Source: Pseudogymnoascus destructans
Lineage: Eukaryota > Ascomycota > Leotiomycetes > Thelebolales > Thelebolaceae
Reading direction: 5' to 3'
NCBI RefSeq assembly: GCF_001641265.1
Contig: NW_020167529.1
Location: 645,001-709,000, forward strand
DNA: 64,000 nt
Positions 56,061 through 64,000 of the stretch are shown here, piece by piece. The notes beneath the pieces were generated by a model. The model did no database searches. It had not been told where the DNA came from and saw only the letters and a program-made list of their open reading frames with translations. A program made the translations under genes and the position numbers. Within the stretch, counting starts at the first letter, position 1. Every line of letters begins with the position of its first letter.

Positions 56061-56519
56061 GTGCTTGCACGGCTACTTGCACCCTGCCCCTTCCCAACCC
56101 AGTCTAGCCCTGTATCAAGGAACTCAAAGCCTGCGCTTCCTAGGAGATAGGGGATGCAGCATGCCTGTCTCCATGGCTGCATCTCGCAGAGTAACAGAGC
56201 GACAGTATCCGGAGTACAGAGTTGAGACAGCCTGCCCCGACCCCTTTCCATCAAACCACCCCTCCCACTTCCACTCCTTCCCCCTTCCCCCCCCCTTCCC
56301 CAAACCACCCCCCCCCAACTCAGATCCCCCTTCCCCATATCATACCCCCCCCCCCCAAAACTCAGATCCCCAGTCCTCCCGTCTCCCGTCCTGGCTAAAC
56401 GCTTGTCGTTCCAAATGCTAATGTATGCCTTGCATCTGCACACACATTACCAAAGCAAAGTTATTATTCCCCGCCGAGACATCCCGAACGATGACGGCGG
56501 CTCTGTCTGTAGGCTGTAG

Positions 56520-56808
56520 CCGTGCTGTGCTGTAGCGTGGCTGTACTATTGCTGTACTATTGCTGTACTATTACTGTACTATTGCTGTACTATTACTGTA
56601 CTATTACTGTACTATTGCTGTACTATTGCTATACTATTGCTATACTATTGCTATACTATTGCTATACTATTGCTGTACTATTGCTATACTCTAGCTGTAC
56701 TCTAGCTGTACTCTAGCTGTACTCTAGCTGTACTATTGCCATACTCTAGCTGTACTATTGCCATACTCTAGCCGTACCCTAGCCGTACTCTAGCCGTACT
56801 CTAGCCGC
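56520..56808. repeat. 11-bp tandem array, units TGTACTATTGC / TGTACTCTAGC
   Basis: About 26 copies in strict 11-bp register. The first half is mostly TGTACTATTGC or CTATACTATTG; the second half turns into TGTACTCTAGC and CGTACTCTAGC. Confidence 0.9.
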
Positions 56809-57485
56809 TCCTAACACTTACCAGTAGCTGTGCTATAACTTTCTTTCTTCCCCTTGCAACGGTCCGTACGGTGCGGGAAGTTTAGCGGATACGCATCACT
56901 GGCATGAGCGTACATCCTCTAGCAACTGCCACTGCGGATCAGGCGTCTGTCGGTACTAAAGAGCACATGCTGTACTCCCCCTCTACTGCACCGCCGCCCG
57001 CCTCCTCCAGCAAGGTACGCGTATCAGAGTCCCTTCTGATTTTCGTCGTTCGTTCCTCTGTCCACGTTTAAAATGTTTCGGTTCCCGCCGATAACGACAG
57101 ACGAGACAGACACAAGACTCACCTCGCCGACTCTTTCCCGATATAGCAGATATATAGCTACTGTAAAAAAGAGAGGTGCACAGGCACTATATTAGAGTAT
57201 TTCTTAAACATTCGAGCTGCATGCTGAGATCATGTAAAACTAGTCGCGCCTTAAATAAGTCAAAGTCTTTGTCAAACCCGTTGAGAAGATGGCGGCTCTG
57301 GCCTTTTTTGCGTCGGTTACCAGGGCGACTACTTGGCATCAACACAACCCAACTTTATTCACTGATAACCACCTCCGCGACCGCTCCCATGGAGTCAGCG
57401 TAAGCTACCAGCACCAGTGACACGCGCAAATCCACAGCAAAAGGGCGAAAGACATTTGTATTCCCGATAGGCCGGCACTCGGAGG

Positions 57486-59633
57486 ATGGCGCAACCCCTC
57501 TCCGCGAAGTCCAACACCGCAATGAACACGTCGACATCACCGCTCAAACAGCACATGTCAACAAATATGTACCAAGACCCTGAGGCGGACCTGTCCGAAG
57601 GGCCACCCAGCTCGCCCTTCATGACAAACGGCAACCAGTCCGAAAACATCCCACCCGCGAAGCAGGAGGCCTCATCGCCGTCGCCGACGCCCGCGAATCG
57701 CAATAGCGTGGTGTCTCCCCTGAAGATGCTCAAGATCCGCTCGATCCAGTCAGACGCAAGCACACCATCCCAAAGGAGTCCGCGCAAGATCTCCTCGCCA
57801 GACCGCCGCTTCCCCGTCAAGATCGCGCTCTCGCCCACACAAGAAACGAAACCCCAACCCCAGCCTCAACCTGCGCCTAGGCAAATCCAGGAGACGACCC
57901 TGACCATCAACGACGTGCTGCGCGACAACGAGGGCCTCACGAAAGCGATCCAGATACTCGAGGACGAAGACAGCGGCGACGGCACGGGCGACGACTACGC
58001 CGATGCCGAATCCGGCTTCGATGATACGGTCCTGACGCGCAATGGCGGCGACGACGAGGGATTTGCGGACGAAACTGCATTCAGCGCCTTCTCCGCCGTC
58101 CCCGACATGACGACGTACGCACAAATCGGGCACACGCCCACCAAATCGCTCTCCTCGCGCGCGCCCCCCAACCTGGCCTCCTACACGCCCGCAACGCTCC
58201 GTCGACCAATGCTCCAGGAGGAATCCTCGCCGACGCCGCGCCGCGAGCAGCACGACACTACGAATATCATCGATTTCACCGAGCAGTTCAACAACTTCAG
58301 CAGCGCGCGCCACAGCTACGAGTCCCCTTTGAGGAATCAAACCTCCTACACAAGCAGCAGCGCGCGCACACCCTCCCCCAGCAAACACCGCAGCTTCCAA
58401 GTCCCCTCCTCAACACGCATGTCGAACCTCCTCGACTTCGACATCCCCCCCGCCCCGACCCCGCGGAGCATGCCCTCCGTCACCCCCCGCGAGGTAGAAG
58501 GTCTGAAATCCGCCCTGCTCTCCGAGATAAGCAGTCTGAAAGCCTCGCTAAGCGGGAAGGAAGCCGAAGTCGTCTTTCTGAAATCGGCGATCGGCGACGC
58601 GGAGAAGCGCGCAGGCGACGGGATGGAGATGCTCCGCGACGAGCGCGCGGCGCGCGAGCAGCTGGAGGCGGAGAAGGAGGCGTGGGAGAAGAGGGGACGG
58701 GAGATGGAGGGCGTGCTGCGCAATGTGAAGGAGGAGATTGTGCATGCGGAGCGGGAGCGCGAGGATCTGGAGGGGCGGCTGGATGAGAGTGAGAAGCGGC
58801 GTGAGGCGGCGGAGGGAATGGCGCAGGAGGCGGAGTCGAAGATGGCTGGTATGCGCGCTGTGGCTGCGCAGAGCGCGGCGGGGCCGGGGTCGCCGGGGGA
58901 GGGGGCGGCGAGGAGGGCGGCGGGGGCGAGCGCGGCGCATGAGGTGGAATTTGCGGTCGAGAAGGTGGCGAGGGAGTTGCATGCGCTGTATAAGAGTAAG
59001 CATGAGACCAAGGTGGCGGCGCTGAAGAAGAGTTATGAGGGACGATGGGATAGGAGGGTTAAGGAGCTCGAAGCTAAGGTTGAGGACCTTGGCCACGAGA
59101 ATGATCATCTTAGACTTGGGCGCGACGCTACGATGAGCGGTGTCGTGCCGCGCATGCCTGTGAACGACGTCACGGAGGAGCTGCGCGCGCAGGCGGCGAT
59201 GGATGCGCAGATTGCGAAGGAGCTGGAGGCGCGGCTTGAGGGGTTGGCGCAGGAGGTGCAGAGTTTCAAGGCTGATAACGCGGGGTTGCGCGAGGAGCTG
59301 CAGCAGGAGAGGATTGAGAAGGGGGAGCTGGTCGCGGCGTGTGATGAGCTGCTTGCGTTGCAGGAAGCGAGTGCGTCGGTGAGGGGGCCGGCGGTGAACA
59401 GTGGGGTGGAGAATTTGCGGGGGAGTATTTCAAGGGCGTCGGGGCTGAGGGCGCCGAATTATAGTGCGGGGGCGGCGGGGGAGGGGAAGATTAGACCCCC
59501 CGGCGGTGGTGCTGGGGCGGGGGATAGGGCGAGGAGTGGGAGTGGGCAGGCGAGGCCGGGGAGTGGGTTGGGGGGGAGGAGTGGGATTATGGGGTCGATT
59601 GAACGGATGGGGAGTTATAAGGGACGGGATTAA
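57486..59633 (+). CDS. cut12: Spindle-pole-body protein with Cut12-type domain
   Basis: Single exon, 715 aa. The N-terminal half is disordered and Ser/Pro-rich with many SP/TP sites (SPLK, TPSQRSPRK), as in CDK targets. The segment around 135-200 contains LTINDVLRDNEGLTKAIQ and an acidic stretch. Long coiled coils span about 331-470 and 500-640. Domain order and content match the Cut12-domain spindle-pole-body proteins of filamentous ascomycetes, which anchor poles in the nuclear envelope and aid mitotic entry in fission yeast. The C-terminal 60 residues are Gly/Arg-rich. The second half of the gene is very GC-rich with strong third-position bias. The family call rests on general resemblance. 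Confidence 0.68.
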   Translation: MAQPLSAKSNTAMNTSTSPLKQHMSTNMYQDPEADLSEGPPSSPFMTNGNQSENIPPAKQEASSPSPTPANRNSVVSPLKMLKIRSIQSDASTPSQRSPRKISSPDRRFPVKIALSPTQETKPQPQPQPAPRQIQETTLTINDVLRDNEGLTKAIQILEDEDSGDGTGDDYADAESGFDDTVLTRNGGDDEGFADETAFSAFSAVPDMTTYAQIGHTPTKSLSSRAPPNLASYTPATLRRPMLQEESSPTPRREQHDTTNIIDFTEQFNNFSSARHSYESPLRNQTSYTSSSARTPSPSKHRSFQVPSSTRMSNLLDFDIPPAPTPRSMPSVTPREVEGLKSALLSEISSLKASLSGKEAEVVFLKSAIGDAEKRAGDGMEMLRDERAAREQLEAEKEAWEKRGREMEGVLRNVKEEIVHAEREREDLEGRLDESEKRREAAEGMAQEAESKMAGMRAVAAQSAAGPGSPGEGAARRAAGASAAHEVEFAVEKVARELHALYKSKHETKVAALKKSYEGRWDRRVKELEAKVEDLGHENDHLRLGRDATMSGVVPRMPVNDVTEELRAQAAMDAQIAKELEARLEGLAQEVQSFKADNAGLREELQQERIEKGELVAACDELLALQEASASVRGPAVNSGVENLRGSISRASGLRAPNYSAGAAGEGKIRPPGGGAGAGDRARSGSGQARPGSGLGGRSGIMGSIERMGSYKGRD

Positions 59634-59754
59634 GGCTGGGTGTGGGGGATAAATTGTTATTAAGTTTCTTGGGGGTAGGAGTATTAACGTAGAATATGGG
59701 ATTAACGGGTCAAGCATGTATAGATAGGGTAGTGGAACAGCAATGAATCCCACG

Positions 59755-59945
59755 CCTCTTTCTCAATTCTCTTCATTTCTCATCTATATGTGCAACTAAC
59801 CTCTCACGCTTATGTGTCTTCGCTTTCATTCCTCCTCTTTCTCAATTCTCTTCATTTCTCATCTATATGTACAACTAACCTCTCACGCTTATGTGTCTTC
59901 GCTTTCATTCGTCCTCTTTCTCATCTATATAGGCAACCGCTCATG
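59755..59945. repeat. 79-bp tandem repeat abutting the PRO2 stop
   Basis: Units start at 59755, 59834 and 59913 (period 79). The first two are near-identical. The third lacks 17 bp and runs through the PRO2 stop codon (59925-59927) into its coding end, with matches such as CTCATCTATAT, CAAC and CTCAYGCTT. Confidence 0.82.
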
Positions 59946-61382
59946 CTTCCACCTCTTCTGGCGTTCCCCCTCCCCATACTCGGCTGTGATATGGCCCTGC
60001 CCGCGCAGCTTGTACTTATAGATCATCAACCCCTCGAGTCCGACGGGACCCCGAGCATGTATTTTATTCGTGCTCACGCCCACCTCTGTGCCGAACCCGA
60101 CGCGCGTACCGTCCGCCATCCGTGTGGAGGTATTCCAGAATACACCCGCTGAGTCCACGGCCGCCATGAAGCGCTCTGCTAGCTCTGAGGAGGAGGTTAG
60201 GATCGCGTCGGTGTGGTGGGATCCGTGCGTGTTGATGTGTGTTATCGCTGCCTCGGTGGAGTCTACCGTCTTGATGGCGAGCTTGAGGGATAGATGCTCG
60301 GTATCGTAATCCACGGGCTCGGAAGCCTGGATCGACTCGTTCGCGGGCAGTTTGTCGTCGAGGACTTTCTTGCTCTCCGCGTCGCAGCGCAAGGTGACGC
60401 CCTTCGCAAGTAGTGCCTCTGCGACCTGCGGGAGGAGTCCTAGGGCAGCGGATTCGACGAGGAGGGTCTCGGCGCTGTTGCATGCGGCGGGGTATGTGGT
60501 TTTGGAATCGACGATGACTCTCGTGGCTAGATCTTGGTTGGCGCTCTGCTCGAGGAAGATCGAGCATATTCCGTCCGCGTGACCGAGGACGGGGATCTTA
60601 GTCGACGACTTGACGTAGCGGACGAGCTCGTTGGAGCCCCGCGGGATGACAAGGTCGATGTACTGGTCCAGCGCAAGGAGTTGGGGGATCACATCGCGGG
60701 TTTTGATGAGCTGAATGGCGTCGTTGGGGACGGCGGTGGTGGAGAGGGCGCTGGAGATTACGGTTGAGATGGCGACGAAGGACTCGGTGGATTCCTTGCC
60801 TCCTGCAGCAACAACCTAGTCAGCCTGGGTCTCGGGGAATGTCGGACGGGGCGTACGTACCTTTTAGGATGGCTGCGTTGCCGGACTTGATTGCCAGGGC
60901 GGCGATGTTTGCGATGACCTCTGGGCGTGCCTCGAAGATGATTAGGAGGACGCCGATGGGGCAGGTAACTCTCTCGAGGTCTAAGCCGTCATCTAGACGG
61001 GTGCGGAGGGTGACCTTTCCAACTATAAAAGGCGCTTCTTAGCATATATCACATTTAAATGCAGGGACAGCATTTAGTTACCTGGATCTTCCAGTCCACG
61101 CACATCCAGTATCCCCTTCAGCATATCCTCCCACTTTCCCGGTTTTCCCAGGTCCAGCCTCGACACAATACTCGCGCTCAGCGACCCGTCCTCGGCCGCC
61201 TGCCTGGCGGCTGTCAGGTCGCGCGCATTCGCAACCAGGATCTCGTCCTTGGATTGGGAGAGCGCGCTGTGGATTGCGGTGAGCGCATCGTTTCGGGCGC
61301 TCGAGGAGAGGGTTGCGAGGGTGTGGGATGCTGTTTTGGCGGCCTTGCCGGCGTCGACGGGTTGGGCGTTGGAGAGAGACAT
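59925..61382 (-). CDS. PRO2: Gamma-glutamyl phosphate reductase (glutamate-5-semialdehyde dehydrogenase)
   Basis: Exons 61382-61082, 61022-60861 and 60802-59925 give 446 aa; introns of 59 and 58 nt. Second step of proline synthesis: gamma-glutamyl phosphate + NADPH to glutamate semialdehyde. The NADPH-binding and core motifs are present: CPIGVLLIIFEARPEV, ALAIKSGNAAILKGGKE (completed by splicing) and DLVIPRGSNELV. The catalytic Cys lies in TYPAACNSAETLLV near 260. The C-terminal FGTEVGVSTNKIHARGPVG is diagnostic. The length is normal for the fungal enzyme. The ATG at 61382 is the first true ATG; the frame upstream opens at a TTG. Confidence 0.95.
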
Positions 61383-62023
61383 TGAGTGAGGGGTATAAAT
61401 AAGCTCGGACTTGGATTCGAGATGGCGGGGCGAATTCGAGAGAACAGCTTTCGTTGCTGTAGGCTGGGGGAGGACGGGCAATGTCGTCGCTAAATAAAAT
61501 CGGGATATAGAGGGATCAACTGATCGAAGTTTGCAGTTGAAGGTGGAAAAGCTTGATTGCTTGATTTATAATTTTATAAGAGTCATTTGTGAGAGATGGA
61601 TTGAGTAAAAACACAATCCGAGATCAATCCGAGATACAATCCGATTGGTACCTGAAGTCGCGGAAAAACCATGGCTCCGTAACCAGCCCGGATGTCGCGC
61701 CGCCTTGAAGGTAAGTTACAACACGATAAGTTAGCTATCACAGGACATAACGTTTTCTGATTCACGTTTTCTAATTCACGGTAGAGGACTTACACTACTG
61801 CCCATCCACTTTTGGCAGCACGGTCTCTGACGCCTCTTGCGCACTGGTAGTGCTTGCAGGACCTCTACACAGCTTCTCCATTAGGCAGTCTCTTGATGGT
61901 GGGTAAGGCGTATTGCTAAAGAAGCTATCGCGTGGGCGCCTGGACTACAAATCTGACGTTCACCTCACAACGTATCGAACCCACAACGTCACGGCTTGAC
62001 AGTAACTCACCCTACAGACGGAG
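61383..62023. promoter_or_regulatory. Divergent promoter, PRO2 / CSN3
   Basis: 640 bp between divergent starts. Three close copies of CAATCCGA lie at about 61613-61642, some 230-260 bp upstream of PRO2. Some CSN3-side sequence recalls a tRNA B-box but folds into no tRNA. Confidence 0.45.
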
Positions 62024-63627
62024 ATGGATAAACTACTGCCATCATTGCTATCCTTTCCAGTTCATCCGCCGCCCCTTCAGCCACTGTCCGACGAACACTA
62101 TGACCAGATCATAAAGTCGCAAGTCAAAAGCATCAAGAAGCTTCCCGCAAAAACACTTCTCCAGACGACCTCTGGCGGTGAAGATATTCTTAATGTGAGG
62201 CTCCCACCGCTATAATTCACTGCTCTTGACTAACTTCCTGCAGGTTATCAACCCGGCGCTGAATTCAATACCATATGCGTTTGCACTTCTCGCCCGCGTC
62301 AGCGAAGTCCAGAGCGCCCCCAAATCGGCTCAAAACACTCCGCCTGAAGAGTTGTTGCCATTATGGGAGAAAATCGTACACTTTCTGGAGAAATTCGATT
62401 CTAGACAGGTTAGATATATTGGGTCAGAGACATTAGAAATCATTACAGTTGTGGCAGCGCTTGCTCGTCATCTTGGACAGGTATGTGCCAACCCAATCAA
62501 ACTCGTGACATAGATTATTAATACCTTTACAGCCTGGAGCTGCCGTTTCACCTATCGCCAGCGCCATCCTGCGACTGGACCCAGGAGCGTCAACATTAAC
62601 ATCGGCGCATCTTATTCTGAGCCGGCTGGCCCTTGAATCCCAGGAATACACTCGTGCGGCTCCCATCCTCGAGCGGCACATTTTATATATCCCAACCACT
62701 GGCCGTCACCCGAAACATGCCTGCTCGCTTCGTCTCACGGCCCATGAGTACCTCACGGTAGAGTCGGGCCTCACCAAGAAAATAAGTACACAAGATATCC
62801 TCGAATATTTCTCCTTCAGCGGCTCAATATTTATCGGTCTACAACAGTGGGAAAACGCCGCGGAGTCTCTTGAGAATGTCATTACATATCCGGTCAGGGG
62901 AATTGCGGTCAGCAAGATAATGGCGGAGACTTACAAAAAGTGGAAATTGGTGAAGGTGCTTCTGACTGGGAAGGTCCCAACCCTTCCCCCTAATACAAAC
63001 AGCAATGCTGCCAAAGCGTTCCATGTCATCGGGAAACCCTATGACATGGTGGCCAGTTTGTTTGAGTCGGGAACTGCTCCAAGACTCAACGCAGAGATTA
63101 CTGCGGGCACGAACATCTGGAGTGGAGACGGAAATGCTGGTCTGATGCGTGTTGTACTGGGAGCCCATCAAAAGCACCAGATACGCAGGCTATCGAGTCT
63201 GTACGAGACGATTCCAGTCTCTTACATCGCTCAAAATACCGTGAGTGCCGAGACAGGTGCCAGTTTGGAGACTCAAGGCGCCGTGGAAGCCTTGGTCAGT
63301 AGTATGATATCGCAAGGGGAACTACGCGGCACTCTTGTTGGCGCCCAGGGAGACCAACCTGCATTTCTCCGTTTCGCCCCGACAGAACGGGTCTCTGATG
63401 AAGCTGTGGTGGAACGAGAACTTGCTGAGGCCATGGGGCGCATCGAAATTATGGTGGAAGATATCAAAGCCACCGACCATCTTCTTACGCACGAGAAGGA
63501 GTATTTGACGTGGGTCCGTAAACAGAAGAAGAAGCAGGTGGGCGCTAGTTATGCTGATGCCTATGGTGGAGATGATCTGGGTTGGATTGTTGGCACGGAT
63601 GATGAAGATCTTATGGCTGTAATGTAG
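62024..63627 (+). CDS. csn3: COP9 signalosome subunit 3
   Basis: Exons 62024-62194, 62244-62480 and 62533-63627 give 500 aa; introns of 49 and 52 nt, all phase 0. An alpha-helical repeat N-terminal half is followed by a PCI-type domain (about 300-440), including the family segment VRGIAVSKIMAETYKKWKLV and NTVSAETGASLETQGAVEAL. A charged C-terminal helix and acidic tail (GTDDEDLMAVM) end the protein. The COP9 signalosome removes Nedd8 from cullins, and in filamentous fungi it is needed for sexual development and light response. CSN3 against the similar proteasome subunit Rpn3 was judged from length and the tail. Confidence 0.88.
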
Positions 63628-64000
63628 CCTAGATCAGGCCCAGATTGGGGATAGGGGGTGGGTGTACAGACGAAGTGGAAGCTTATGAATCATGACAACT
63701 GGGGTCACGGATTAATGAATAGTATGAGGAGACCACAACAAAAAATTACATAATATTTATCCCATTCATCTATACGACTCATTTTCGTTACAGTGAGATA
63801 GATATTCCCCGTCCAGACCATAGCAACCCCCCTTAGCTGCTGTTTGCAGCCTGAACTCGACAATACATGAGAGCTCAGACTATTTGACGCTCGTAATAAT
63901 CAGATGTTGTACAATTTAATCAGTTCGGCCAGCTTCTGTGCTTCCTGTGAGTAGTTCACGGGACTTGCGGCGGTGACCTGATAACGTACTCTATATTACT
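63628..64000. other. Right-hand intergenic edge
   Basis: 370 bp of AT-rich sequence after csn3 with no supported gene; a neighbouring gene may begin outside the window. Confidence 0.5.

Larger units (their letters stand above)
51993..57485. other. 5.5-kb region between stuA and cut12, minisatellite cluster
   Basis: No supported gene. The first 1-2 kb upstream of stuA probably hold its leader exon(s) and promoter; the first minus-strand ATG upstream of the exon is near 52581 and gives a short unconvincing frame. From about 53.2 to 56.8 kb the sequence is mostly tandem repeats, at least nine distinct kinds, listed separately. From 56.8 kb to the cut12 start there is plain sequence. Confidence 0.6.

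Noticed and set aside
57750..59108. Several long antisense frames opposite cut12
   Set aside because: Shadows caused by high GC and third-position bias in cut12.
14098..61382. Biosynthetic gene cluster
   Set aside because: No PKS, NRPS, terpene synthase or dedicated cluster regulator; the neighbours are unrelated housekeeping genes. The ACS-like ligase alone does not make a cluster.
61780..62000. Possible tRNA with GGTTCGATAC on the minus strand near 61970
   Set aside because: The B-box lacks the closing CC, the T-stem does not pair and no acceptor stem or anticodon arm can be drawn.

Overview
The window is nuclear DNA of a filamentous ascomycete (Pezizomycotina). Genes carry short GT-AG introns of 46-115 nt, often with a CTAAC- or CTGAC-type branch site, and they run on both strands with no operons. 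The set includes the APSES regulator StuA, the nuclear-positioning protein ApsA, COP9 subunit 3, a DUF1479 protein and a CCG-6-like wall protein. The gene set suggests Eurotiomycetes, possibly Onygenales, but the sequence alone does not settle this. Several M-starting frames begin at TTG or GTG, so I chose starts at real ATG codons and worked out exon structures from splice signals and family conservation. I found no tRNA, rRNA or CRISPR array.

Layout. 0-7.3 kb: a forkhead/FHA regulator (FHL1-like) and an unrecognised coiled-coil gene with an apparent one-base frameshift. 7.7-16.6 kb: a large sterol-type glucosyltransferase, a DUF1479 protein and a neutral ceramidase. 17.3-29.3 kb: a dense housekeeping block with a mitochondrial rRNA 2'-O-methyltransferase (MRM2), OST3, a repeat-built coiled-coil protein, RFT1, DBP3, ISU1 and the deubiquitinase UBP14. 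OST3 and RFT1 both serve ER N-glycosylation and lie 1.3 kb apart.

29.3-36.7 kb is a decayed accessory island. It holds a frameshifted membrane-protein pseudogene, a 10-bp minisatellite built on TTAGGG, about 2 kb of gene-free repetitive DNA, a 7-bp repeat array, and a complete-ended but dead pogo/Fot1-type DNA transposon of 1,867 bp with 23-bp inverted ends and TA target duplication.

36.7-64 kb: apsA, a GPI-anchored wall protein, a propionyl/acetyl-CoA-synthetase-like ligase, stuA, a Cut12-domain spindle-pole protein, PRO2 (proline synthesis) and CSN3. These are separated by unusually long intergenic regions. The one between stuA and cut12 is 5.5 kb and holds at least nine unrelated minisatellites. 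The most notable findings are the decayed island, the minisatellite cluster, a displaced copy of a UBP14 exon/intron junction in its own promoter, a 79-bp tandem repeat that appears to derive from the end of PRO2, two stop-free 3n introns (ISU1, apsA), and an MRM2 gene whose last intron controls a catalytic glutamate. I see no clear new multi-gene system such as a defence or biosynthetic cluster.
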